A stretch of DNA of 64,000 bases, taken from NCBI GenBank assembly GCA_023663945.1, contig JAMPGL010000006.1, positions 7,204-71,203 of the forward strand, given 5' to 3'. This stretch comes from Lachnospiraceae bacterium (lineage in GTDB: Bacteria > Bacillota > Clostridia > Lachnospirales > Lachnospiraceae). Position numbers and translations under genes: made by a program. Under the pieces are notes generated by a model, which saw only the letters and a list, made by a program, of their open reading frames with translations, had not been told where the DNA came from and searched no databases. Shown here piece after piece: positions 27,006-34,969 of this stretch (position 1 is the first letter of the stretch; every line of letters begins with the position of its first letter).

Positions 27006-28046
27006 ATGAAAAAGATACTTGTAATCCTTACCGGAGGGACCATAGGAAGCGCGGTTCTTGGAAAGGATATGGATGTGACGGGGGACTCACCCTATCAGCT
27101 GATTCATTTTTACCATCAGGCATACGGCATGGAAGAGGAATTTGAGGTGAGGGCGCCGCTTACGGTTCTCAGTGAAAATATGCAGCCTGAGCTGTGGAAT
27201 GTTTTGTGCAGGGCTATGTGTGAGATTGATTATCGTGATTACCGCGGGGTTATCGTTGCACACGGTTCGGATACCCTTGCGTACAGCTCTGCGCTTTTGG
27301 GGATGCTGCTGGGAAATGTTCCGGCGCCGGTGGTCTTAACTGCGGGGAACTACCCGTTAGAGGATAAGCGGAGCAACGGGCTTGCCAATTTCCGGGGAGC
27401 GGTGGAGCTGATTGACAGCGGTATCACGGGAGGAGTGTATACCGTATATCAGACTAACCGTGGGAAAATGCCGGTGTATCTGGCATCACGCCTGCAGGAG
27501 GCGGATGCGTACAGTGACCAATTTGACAGTTTCGGAAAGACGCCCTTTGGAGAGATGAAGGAAGGACGGTTTGTGCCCTTTTTATCCGGGATAAATCCCG
27601 AAATGAAAGAGCTGGCAGGGGCGGAAGGGCTTATGCGCTATGGATGCCCTGACTTTCAAAAGGATATTTTGATGCTCCGCCCTTATCCGGGGCTTCGCTA
27701 TGACAATATCACTTTTGAGAGGAAACCGGCTGCGGTGATACATTATCTATATCACTCAGCGACGGCATGCACTTTGGGAGAACCGTATTCCCTCCCTGCC
27801 TTTTTGGAACGCTGTCAGAAGGAGGAGATACCGGTTTATACGGCTTCTTATAAGGAGGATGAGGAGCGGCTTTATGTAACGGCTAGAAGGGTGATGGAAA
27901 TGGGGGCGGTTCCCATGGGAAGCATTTCGGCGGAAGCGGCATATATGAAATTACAGCTTCTTTACAATATGAACCTTGCAGACAGGGAGAAATTTGCCGG
28001 AAAGAATATTTATTTTGAGAAGCTTCCGGCACGAAAGGAAATATGA
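27006..28046 (+). CDS. L-asparaginase, type I-like
   Basis: A 346-residue enzyme converting asparagine to aspartate and ammonia. The N-terminal catalytic threonine is T12 in TGGTIGS, and the second signature is HGSDT (86-90), with T90 and D89 as the other active-site residues. No signal peptide is present, so the protein is cytoplasmic. The C-terminal domain (TACTLGEPYSLPAFLERCQK) is less typical but of usual size. AGAAGGAGG precedes the ATG. It stands alone, divergent from the carboxypeptidase gene at 26910. Confidence 0.9.
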   Translation: MKKILVILTGGTIGSAVLGKDMDVTGDSPYQLIHFYHQAYGMEEEFEVRAPLTVLSENMQPELWNVLCRAMCEIDYRDYRGVIVAHGSDTLAYSSALLGMLLGNVPAPVVLTAGNYPLEDKRSNGLANFRGAVELIDSGITGGVYTVYQTNRGKMPVYLASRLQEADAYSDQFDSFGKTPFGEMKEGRFVPFLSGINPEMKELAGAEGLMRYGCPDFQKDILMLRPYPGLRYDNITFERKPAAVIHYLYHSATACTLGEPYSLPAFLERCQKEEIPVYTASYKEDEERLYVTARRVMEMGAVPMGSISAEAAYMKLQLLYNMNLADREKFAGKNIYFEKLPARKEI

Positions 28047-28140
28047 CACGGGAATTTCAGGCTGACGGAAACCGCGGAGAGGAACGGATACAATAATTTT
28101 CAATTTTTTTCAATTTTTTCTATGCGATTTTCTTCATTTG

Positions 28141-28149
28141 TGTTATACT
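28141..28149 (+). promoter_or_regulatory. Extended -10 promoter of the decarboxylase operon
   Basis: An extended -10 element TGTTATACT spans 28141-28149, at the end of a very T-rich track (28100-28135). No good -35 is seen, which is acceptable for this promoter type. A leader of about 75 bases with a short G+C hairpin (GGGG, then CCCC, near 28166-28182) precedes the start codon. Confidence 0.5.
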
Positions 28150-28229
28150 TCTATAGACCAATTATGGGGTTACTATGCCCCGAGAACAAAGTCATTATTT
28201 ATTTAATATAAAATGGAGGGCTGAAAAAC

Positions 28230-29660
28230 ATGAGTACTACTTCACAAGCGAGGCAAAGAATAGCAGCTTTGCTGGACGAAAACAGTTTCGTTGAAATTGG
28301 TGCGCGCGTTACAGCGAGAAGCACTGACTTTAATCTGAAACAGACCGACACTCCTTCAGACGGTGTGATTACCGGTTATGGAGTAATAGGCGGCAGTCTT
28401 GTGTATGTATACAGTCAGGATGCTTCTGTGTTAAACGGCACCGTGGGCGAAATGCATGCAAAGAAAATCGCTAATCTCTATGATCTGGCACTTAAGACGG
28501 GCGCACCCGTAATCGGATTGATTGAGTCTGCCGGACTTAGACTGCAGGAGGCGGCGGATGCACTGAATGGGTTTGGCGAAATCTACCGGAAGCAGGTGCT
28601 TAGCTCCGGTGTGATTCCTCAGATTACGGCGATTTTCGGAAGCTGCGGCGGCGGACTTGCTTTAATTCCGACTTTGACGGATTTTACTTTTATGGAAGAG
28701 ACCAAGGCGAAGCTTTTTGTCAACGCGCCGAATGCGCTTGACGGAAACGAGATCAGCAGATGCGATACTTCGGCGGCTTCTTTCCAGAGCGAAGAGGCGG
28801 GCATCGTAGATGTTGTGGGAGGCGAGGCGGAGATTCTTGCCAAGATCAGGGAGCTGGTAACGCTTCTGCCTGCCAACAATGAAGACGATTCGCCTTTTGA
28901 GGACTGTGTGGATGATATTAACCGTACATGCGCACAGATTGCCGGATGCGTGGGAGATACTTCTATCGCCCTGTCACAGCTTGCAGATGACGGCGCAGTT
29001 TATGAGCTTAAGGAAAACTATGCGAAGGATATGGTCACTGCATTTATTAAGTTAGACGGCGTGACGGTAGGCGCAGTGGCAAACCGCAGCGAGGTGTACG
29101 GCGGGGACGGAAAGGTTTCCGAGAAATTTGACACAGTGTTAACTCCCGCAGGCTGCGATAAGGCGGCAGACTTCATTAATTTCTGTGATGCGTTTAATAT
29201 TCCGGTTCTTTCCCTTACGAATGTAACAGGATTTAAGGCGGACAAGTGTTCCGAGAAGAGGATTGCAAAGGCGGCTGCAAAGCTTACATATGCATTTGCA
29301 AATGCTGCGGTTCCCAAGGTAAACGTGGTGATCGGTAAGGCATTTGGAAGCGCTTATGTGGCGATGAATTCCAAGGCAGTCGGCGCGGATATCACGATTG
29401 CATGGCCCGATGCGCAGATTGGAACCATGGATGCGAAGCTTGCGGCTAAAATTATTTGTGACGGACAGGGAGCGGATGCGATCGATGCATGTGCAAAAGA
29501 ATACGAAGCTCTCCAGCTCAGCGCGGACAGTGCGGCAAAGAGAGGCTATGTGGATCAGATCATTGCACCCGAGGATACCAGAAAATATGTGATCGGCGCC
29601 CTCGAGATGCTGCTCACCAAAAAGGAAGACCGTCCTGCCAAAAAACACGGAACAGTTTAG
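28230..29660 (+). CDS. Acyl-CoA carboxyltransferase subunit (MmdA/12S type)
   Basis: A 476-residue carboxyltransferase related to methylmalonyl-CoA decarboxylase alpha and the transcarboxylase 12S subunit. The two crotonase-like halves are visible: an N-terminal half with GVITGYGVIGGSLVYVYSQD and a C-terminal half with TLTNVTGFKADKCSEKRIAK, GKAFGSAYVAMNSKAVGADI and AWPDAQIGTMDAK. It should move CO2 from a carboxylated acyl-CoA, such as (S)-methylmalonyl-CoA, to biotin on the carrier protein encoded at 30516, or the reverse. Substrate is inferred from family only. First gene of a five-gene unit with short gaps. GGAGGG lies ten bases upstream of the ATG. Confidence 0.85.
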   Translation: MSTTSQARQRIAALLDENSFVEIGARVTARSTDFNLKQTDTPSDGVITGYGVIGGSLVYVYSQDASVLNGTVGEMHAKKIANLYDLALKTGAPVIGLIESAGLRLQEAADALNGFGEIYRKQVLSSGVIPQITAIFGSCGGGLALIPTLTDFTFMEETKAKLFVNAPNALDGNEISRCDTSAASFQSEEAGIVDVVGGEAEILAKIRELVTLLPANNEDDSPFEDCVDDINRTCAQIAGCVGDTSIALSQLADDGAVYELKENYAKDMVTAFIKLDGVTVGAVANRSEVYGGDGKVSEKFDTVLTPAGCDKAADFINFCDAFNIPVLSLTNVTGFKADKCSEKRIAKAAAKLTYAFANAAVPKVNVVIGKAFGSAYVAMNSKAVGADITIAWPDAQIGTMDAKLAAKIICDGQGADAIDACAKEYEALQLSADSAAKRGYVDQIIAPEDTRKYVIGALEMLLTKKEDRPAKKHGTV

Positions 29661-29678
29661 AAAGGATGATCGCTTAAT

Positions 29679-30476
29679 ATGAAAAAATGGTTGATAATAT
29701 TAGGTATGATTACCTGTATGATGGGACTTACCGCATGCGGAAGCAAGGATTTGGATGAGGTGGACATAATGCCAAACGCGGATGCTGAAAAATTAGCTTC
29801 TGACTATATCAGCATGGTAAGCGGGGTAGTTGACAGCCAGGCAGAAGAAACTTATCTATTTCTGGCAGAGTACAGCGGTGATGACGCCGCAGTATATGAC
29901 AGCGCGTTTGAAAGCTGGAAGAGTGCAGTGGAAGAGATGGGCGGTGTTAAGGAGATAGCGGGGATAACCGAAAATACAATGCAGGTTATGTACATTCAGG
30001 GACAGGCTGTTCCGGTGGAAGGTACATTGATTGTAAAATTAATAGGCGGAACCCATGACGCCCAGATGGAGATCATGTATGAAAAGGGAGCCCTCACCAG
30101 TATTTCCACCAATGTTGATTACAGCTTTGGCGAAAACATGAAAAAGGCGGGTTTAAATACCCTGCTCGGCATGGGAACCGTATTTATAGTACTGATACTG
30201 ATCAGCTTTATTATTTCGGCGTTTGGCCTGATTTCCAAAGTACAGAATAAGTTAGATCAAAAGAACAAGGCGGCAGAGGTTAAGGCTAAGGCAGTGGACA
30301 ACACCATTGCACAGATCGCTGAAAAGGAAGAGCTTTCCGATGACCTTGAATTAGTGGCAGTGATTGCGGCGGCGATTGCGGCAAGCGAAGGAGCTTCATC
30401 CACAGACGGATTTGTGGTGAGAAGCATCCGGCGCGCAGGGAATAAGTGGCAGGCAGCCGGAAGAGCCGGTATGTAA
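29679..30476 (+). CDS. OadG-family subunit with a lipoprotein-like outer domain
   Basis: A 265-residue protein. The signal peptide ends in LTAC (C20 lipidated). An outer domain of about 140 residues follows (ADAEKLASDYISMVSGVVDS, QVMYIQGQAVPVEGTLIVKL). One membrane segment at about 168-190 (GMGTVFIVLILISFIISAFG) leads into a cytoplasmic tail rich in Ala and Lys, ending VVRSIRRAGNKWQ. The membrane segment plus tail is what is found in gamma subunits of Na+-pumping decarboxylases, which assemble the complex. The lipidated outer domain is unusual compared with the roughly 80-residue classical OadG. It lies 18 bases after the carboxyltransferase gene. Confidence 0.75.
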   Translation: MKKWLIILGMITCMMGLTACGSKDLDEVDIMPNADAEKLASDYISMVSGVVDSQAEETYLFLAEYSGDDAAVYDSAFESWKSAVEEMGGVKEIAGITENTMQVMYIQGQAVPVEGTLIVKLIGGTHDAQMEIMYEKGALTSISTNVDYSFGENMKKAGLNTLLGMGTVFIVLILISFIISAFGLISKVQNKLDQKNKAAEVKAKAVDNTIAQIAEKEELSDDLELVAVIAAAIAASEGASSTDGFVVRSIRRAGNKWQAAGRAGM

Positions 30477-30515
30477 AAAGCAAATGTTAACGAATATTAC
30501 AGGAGGATTTTAGTA

Positions 30516-30875
30516 ATGAAAAATTATACCATTACCGTAAATGGAAACGTATATGACGTAGTAGTAGAAGAGGGTGCATCCACAGGAGCGCCCGCGCCCG
30601 CAGCGCCGAAGGCGGCTCCCAAAGCGGCGCCCGCAGCACCCAAGGCATCGGCAGGGGCAGGCAGCGTAAGGGTAGAAGCCGGAGCGGCAGGCAAGGTATT
30701 TAAGGTAGAAGCAAGCGTAGGTCAGGCGGTAAAAGCCGGAGATACCGTTGTAATCCTTGAAGCCATGAAGATGGAAATCCCTGTTGTTGCACCTCAGGAC
30801 GGTACCGTAGCAAGTATTGATGTATCCGTTGGTGATCCCGTTGAAGCAGGCGCATTGCTGGCAACATTGAACTAA
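30516..30875 (+). CDS. Biotin carboxyl carrier protein
   Basis: A 119-residue biotin carrier. Residues 1-20 form a short N-terminal element, 22-50 an Ala/Pro linker (APAPAAPKAAPKAAPAAPKA), and 51-119 the biotinyl domain with the canonical EAMKMEI; the biotin is attached to K85. Proteins of this shape are the gamma/delta carriers of methylmalonyl-CoA or glutaconyl-CoA decarboxylases and the 1.3S subunit of transcarboxylase. The carrier can shuttle CO2 between the two carboxyltransferases and the OadB pump encoded next door. AGGAGG precedes the ATG. Confidence 0.93.
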   Translation: MKNYTITVNGNVYDVVVEEGASTGAPAPAAPKAAPKAAPAAPKASAGAGSVRVEAGAAGKVFKVEASVGQAVKAGDTVVILEAMKMEIPVVAPQDGTVASIDVSVGDPVEAGALLATLN

Positions 30876-30947
30876 TACGGTAAAGGGCATGCGGGTTTTC
30901 ATTTCTTCCGCATGTGATTACTGAGAAAACAACAGGAGGTAAAAGAA

Positions 30948-32099
30948 ATGGATTATATCGTATCTACACTGTCCAATTTAATCCATCAGACTGCTTTTTT
31001 CAATCTGACTTGGGGCAATTATCTGATGATTCTTGTGGCATGTGGATTTCTTTATCTTGCGATTGCCAAAGGCTTTGAACCACTGCTTTTGACGCCTATC
31101 GCATTTGGTATGCTGCTGGTGAATATTTATCCGGATATCATGATGAGCATTGAGGACTCTGCAAACGGATCCGGCGGTTTGTTATATTATTTTTATCTCT
31201 TAGATGAATGGGCAATCCTGCCGTCCTTAATCTTTATGGGCGTCGGGGCGATGACGGATTTTGGTCCGCTGATTGCCAATCCTAAGAGCTTTCTGCTTGG
31301 AGCTGCGGCGCAGTTTGGTATTTTTGCGGCGTACTTTGGAGCAATTGCCATGGGCTTTAATGACAAGGCTGCGGCGGCAATCTCCATCATCGGCGGAGCA
31401 GACGGTCCTACTTCCATTTTCCTTGCCGGAAAATTAGGGCAGACAGCCCTGCTTGGACCGATTGCGGTTGCGGCATATTCTTATATGTCCCTGGTACCCA
31501 TTATCCAGCCGCCTATCATGAAACTGCTTACGACGGAAAAGGAGAGAAAGATTAAGATGGGACAGCTTCGCCCGGTATCTAAGCTTGAGAAAATCCTTTT
31601 CCCCATCGTTGTTACCATCGTGGTCTGCATGATTCTCCCTACCACGGCGCCTCTTGTAGGCATGCTGATGTTAGGCAACTTGTTCCGGGAATCCGGCGTG
31701 GTACGGCAGCTTACGGATACAGCTTCCAATGCACTGATGTATATTGTGGTTATCCTTCTTGGTACATCCGTAGGAGCTACCACCAGCGCGGAAGCGTTCT
31801 TGAATGTTGATACGCTTAAGATCGTTGTACTTGGTCTGGTTGCATTTGCCTTTGGCACGGCTGCCGGTGTATTGTTCGGCAAGCTGATGTGCATTGCCAC
31901 CAAGGGCAAGGTTAATCCGCTGATTGGATCCGCCGGGGTATCGGCAGTTCCCATGGCGGCGCGTGTTTCCCAGAAGGTCGGCGCACAGGCAGACCCTACC
32001 AACTTCCTGCTCATGCATGCAATGGGACCTAACGTGGCGGGAGTTATCGGTACAGCCGTAGCGGCAGGTACCTTTATGGCAGTATTTGGAGTATTTTAA
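30948..32099 (+). CDS. Na+-translocating decarboxylase beta subunit (OadB/MmdB)
   Basis: A 383-residue integral membrane protein with about ten hydrophobic segments. It decarboxylates the biotin carrier and pumps Na+ outwards. The family signature [17 protein letters not shown] is at 149-165, with D152 matching the conserved Na+/proton-binding aspartate in known OadB proteins. A second conserved part is [21 protein letters not shown] is ten bases upstream of the ATG. It lies between the carrier and the second carboxyltransferase. Confidence 0.94.
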   Translation: MDYIVSTLSNLIHQTAFFNLTWGNYLMILVACGFLYLAIAKGFEPLLLTPIAFGMLLVNIYPDIMMSIEDSANGSGGLLYYFYLLDEWAILPSLIFMGVGAMTDFGPLIANPKSFLLGAAAQFGIFAAYFGAIAMGFNDKAAAAISIIGGADGPTSIFLAGKLGQTALLGPIAVAAYSYMSLVPIIQPPIMKLLTTEKERKIKMGQLRPVSKLEKILFPIVVTIVVCMILPTTAPLVGMLMLGNLFRESGVVRQLTDTASNALMYIVVILLGTSVGATTSAEAFLNVDTLKIVVLGLVAFAFGTAAGVLFGKLMCIATKGKVNPLIGSAGVSAVPMAARVSQKVGAQADPTNFLLMHAMGPNVAGVIGTAVAAGTFMAVFGVF

Positions 32100-32114
32100 A
32101 AGGAGGATATAAAG

Positions 32115-33542
32115 ATGGCAGAACAGGCTAAAAAACCGGTCGGGATCATGGAAACCGTTCTTCGTGATGCGCATCAGTCATTGATCGCAACAAGAATGCC
32201 TACCGAGATGATGCTTCCGATCGTTGACAAAATGGATAAAGTCGGGTATCACGCAGTGGAGTGCTGGGGCGGTGCAACGTTTGACGCTTCCCTTCGCTTC
32301 TTAAAGGAAGACCCTTGGGAGAGACTGAGAAAGTTAAGGGACGGATTTAAAAATACCAAGCTTCAGATGCTCTTTAGAGGGCAGAATATTTTGGGGTACA
32401 GACCCTATGCAGATGATGTGGTGGACAGTTTTGTGGAGAAGTCCATTGCAAACGGAATTGACATCATTCGTATTTTTGACTGCTTAAACGATCTGAGAAA
32501 CCTGCAGGCGGCAGTCAATGCTACCAACAAGATTAAAAAGCAGGAGGGAAGAGGCCATGCACAGGTAGCCCTCTCCTATACATTGGGTGATGCGTATACC
32601 ATGGAATACTGGATGGATATGGCTAAAAAGATTGAAGAGATGGGAGCAGATTCCATCTGTATCAAGGACATGGCAGGACTCCTGGTTCCTTATAAGGCTT
32701 CTGAGATGATTTCCGCTATGAAGTCTGCAACCAAGCTTCCGATTCAGCTTCATACACATTACACATCCGGCGTGGCAGGCATGACATACTTAAAGGCAGT
32801 GGAAGCGGGAGTAGATGTGATTGACTGTGCAATTTCTCCGTTCGCTATGGGAACGTCACAGCCTGCTACAGAGGTTATGGTTGAGACCTTTAAGGGAACC
32901 CCTTACGACACCGGTTATGACCAGAATCTGTTAGCTGAAATTGCTGATTACTTTAGACCTTACCGTGATGAGTGTCTGGCAAACGGACTGCTCAATCCCA
33001 AGGTTATGGGCGTTGATATTAAGACTCTGCTGTATCAGGTTCCCGGCGGTATGCTTTCCAACATGGTAAGCCAGCTCAAGGAGCAGAATGCAGAGGATAA
33101 GTATTATGACGTGTTAAAGGAGATTCCTGCGGTAAGAAAGGATCTTGGAGAACCGCCTCTTGTTACGCCCTCTTCCCAGATTGTGGGTACACAGGCTGTA
33201 TTTAACGTGCTTATGGGCGAGAGATACAAGATGGCAACCAAGGAGACCAAGGCAGTTCTCCGCGGTGAGTACGGTCAGACCGTTAAGCCGATGAATCAGG
33301 AGGTTATTGATAAGGTTATTCCGGGAGAAAAGAGAATTACCTGCCGTCCCGCAGACCTTATTGAAAATGAGATGGATAAGCTGGAAGCTGAAATGAAAGA
33401 ATGGAAACAGCAGGATGAGGATGTATTGTCCTACGCGCTGTTCCCGCAGGTGGCTACAGACTTTTTCAAATATCGTCAGGCTCAGCAGCAAAAGGTGGAT
33501 ATGTCTCAGGCAGATACCAAAAACGCCGCATATCCTGTATAG
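32115..33542 (+). CDS. Oxaloacetate decarboxylase alpha/5S-type carboxyltransferase
   Basis: A 475-residue biotin-dependent carboxyltransferase with a TIM barrel. METVLRDAHQSLIATRM gives D18 and Q21; the CIKDMAGLL lysine and HTHYTSG histidines are metal and carbamate ligands in the 5S family. The C-terminal helical part ends without a biotin domain, so it depends on the separate carrier at 30516. It should use pyruvate/oxaloacetate. With the 12S-like protein at 28230 in the same operon, two different substrates could share one carrier and one pump. AGGAGG precedes the ATG. This is the last gene of the unit. Confidence 0.9.
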   Translation: MAEQAKKPVGIMETVLRDAHQSLIATRMPTEMMLPIVDKMDKVGYHAVECWGGATFDASLRFLKEDPWERLRKLRDGFKNTKLQMLFRGQNILGYRPYADDVVDSFVEKSIANGIDIIRIFDCLNDLRNLQAAVNATNKIKKQEGRGHAQVALSYTLGDAYTMEYWMDMAKKIEEMGADSICIKDMAGLLVPYKASEMISAMKSATKLPIQLHTHYTSGVAGMTYLKAVEAGVDVIDCAISPFAMGTSQPATEVMVETFKGTPYDTGYDQNLLAEIADYFRPYRDECLANGLLNPKVMGVDIKTLLYQVPGGMLSNMVSQLKEQNAEDKYYDVLKEIPAVRKDLGEPPLVTPSSQIVGTQAVFNVLMGERYKMATKETKAVLRGEYGQTVKPMNQEVIDKVIPGEKRITCRPADLIENEMDKLEAEMKEWKQQDEDVLSYALFPQVATDFFKYRQAQQQKVDMSQADTKNAAYPV

Positions 33543-33579
33543 GCTGACAAGAAGTACAATTTAAAAGGTGACTTATGAG

Positions 33580-33609
33580 AAGGGCAGCTTGGAAGATTAA
33601 GCTGCCCTT
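33580..33609 (+). other. Perfect hairpin after the decarboxylase operon
   Basis: An 11-bp perfect stem (33580-33590 with 33599-33609) with an 8-nt loop. The T run is missing, so it is a possible terminator or 3' end stabiliser. Confidence 0.45.
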
Positions 33610-33644
33610 AAGTTACTTCCGTTGTTGTGAAAGAAGGGAAATTC

Positions 33645-34583
33645 ATGGAAAATAAGCGTTTTGCATTATTGATAGATGCTGACAATATTTCAGCAAAGTA
33701 TATCAGCGACATTTTAGAGGAGCTGTCAACTTATGGAATAACAACCTACAAGAGAATTTATGGAGACTGGACCAGTACACAGGCAAACAAATGGAAAGGG
33801 GAACTGCTGGAAAATTCCGTGATACCGGTACAGCAGTTCAGCAATACCGTTGGTAAGAATGCAACGGATTCCACGCTGATTATTGATGCAATGGATATTT
33901 TGTATACGGGCAATGTAGAAGGCTTCTGCATCGTTTCCAGCGACAGTGATTTTACAAGATTAGCCAGCCGGCTCCGGGAGTCCGGCATGGAAGTGATCGG
34001 GATGGGGGAGGAGAAAACGCCGCGGTCTTTCCGCGTGGCGTGTACCAGATTTATTAATTTAGAAAATCTAAGCAATCAGGATGAGGATACCGAGCATCAG
34101 GGCGGCAAGGATAACACCATTGGAAGGGAAGTCATCTACAACGCTATAACCAACATTATTAACGAGAATGTAAATAAGGGAAAAAGCGTGGAGCTTGCGG
34201 CGGTGGGAAACCGGCTCGTAAATATGTATCCGGATTTTGACGTGAGAAATTACGGTTACAGCCTGCTTTCCAGATTTGTGGAAGATGCCGGAATGTTCCT
34301 TTTGGAAAAAAATCAAAACGTAATCACCCTTTCCCTAAAGGATAATGAGCAGTCTCAGGAGGAGATTAGAAATTTTGTAAAGGAAGCCATTTATAAGACC
34401 GGCGCAAAGGGAATCGGAATCAGTGAGCTGAGCAATCTGGTTTATAATAAATATAGCAGCTTCAATGTAAAAGATTTTGGATACAGTCAGTTTTCTAAGT
34501 TCGTGCAGAGCACGGAAGGAGTGGAATTGTATCAGGATAAAAATAACCGGAAGCATGTAAAAAGAATAGAAAAGAAGCCGTAG
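33645..34583 (+). CDS. NYN nuclease-like protein with two LOTUS/OST-HTH domains
   Basis: A 312-residue protein. Residues 1-145 form a NYN (PIN-like) domain: FALLIDADNISAKYISDILE, the DSTLIIDAMDILY and IVSSDSDFTRLASRLRESG segments carry the acidic residues of the presumed RNase site. Two winged-helix OST-HTH/LOTUS units follow, about 165-230 (AVGNRLVNMYPDFDVRNYGY) and 250-310 (NLVYNKYSSFNVKDFGYSQF). LOTUS domains are known to bind RNA, including G-quadruplexes. A role in RNA decay or quality control is inferred. The ATG at 33645 has GAAGGG upstream; a longer frame from 33627 has no support. Single-gene unit with a good terminator. Confidence 0.87.
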   Translation: MENKRFALLIDADNISAKYISDILEELSTYGITTYKRIYGDWTSTQANKWKGELLENSVIPVQQFSNTVGKNATDSTLIIDAMDILYTGNVEGFCIVSSDSDFTRLASRLRESGMEVIGMGEEKTPRSFRVACTRFINLENLSNQDEDTEHQGGKDNTIGREVIYNAITNIINENVNKGKSVELAAVGNRLVNMYPDFDVRNYGYSLLSRFVEDAGMFLLEKNQNVITLSLKDNEQSQEEIRNFVKEAIYKTGAKGIGISELSNLVYNKYSSFNVKDFGYSQFSKFVQSTEGVELYQDKNNRKHVKRIEKKP

Positions 34584-34612
34584 AAGCTGAAAGCCCGGCG
34601 GATAACAGGGAG

Positions 34613-34647
34613 CAGTCCATGACAGTAATGTTGTGGGCTGTTTTTTT
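34613..34647 (+). terminator. Terminator of the NYN-LOTUS gene
   Basis: A 12-bp stem (34613-34624 with 34629-34640), four of the pairs being G-U wobbles, has a 4-nt GTAA loop. A run of seven T residues follows. Confidence 0.85.
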
Positions 34648-34969
34648 GAGGCGGAATGCAAAAAAATCTGCGTGAGAAGGCGTATGAAAGCCGGCTGCAG
34701 TTGTTTATAAAAATTGAGTTAGTAACCTTATCAATAACCTTGATTTGATTTACAAAAGTTTACTCGTTAAAAATTGATTTATGCAAAATAGATAAAAATG
34801 ATTGATTAAAATTATGAATAGTTACAAAAATGACAGTTTGACACAAGAATAAGATATTTTATGCAATAAAGCGTGATGATGAGAAAAAGAATAACTAGTA
34901 TACTTTTAAATGAAATTGTAAACCAAAAGTTTAACGGCTCTAAATGCCTATTGAATGGAAGAGCGGACA
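34648..34969 (+). promoter_or_regulatory. A+T-rich control region of the glycan locus
   Basis: There is no gene here. The DNA is very A+T-rich from 34700. It contains a direct repeat TAACCTT (34723-34729 and 34735-34741, period 12), a short inverted repeat TTTA-5-TAAA near 34757-34769 and a TTGACA box at 34838. The length and the repeats suggest a regulated promoter, a fitting place for the LacI protein encoded at 52989 or another regulator. No exact LacI or CcpA consensus site was found by eye. Confidence 0.45.
34838..34865 (+). promoter_or_regulatory. Candidate promoter of the glycan operon
   Basis: A perfect -35 TTGACA (34838-34843) is followed after 16 bp by a poor -10, TATGCA (34860-34865). 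A weak -10 behind a perfect -35 would suit an activated promoter. The leader would be about 100 bases. Confidence 0.4.

Noticed and set aside
29398..29677. Two short + strand frames inside the carboxyltransferase gene
   Set aside because: Alternative-frame shadows; the main frame has clear family motifs throughout.
34692..34706. CcpA-type cre site near GAAAGCCGGCTGC
   Set aside because: Only the G+C core is palindromic and the flanks do not fit the consensus.
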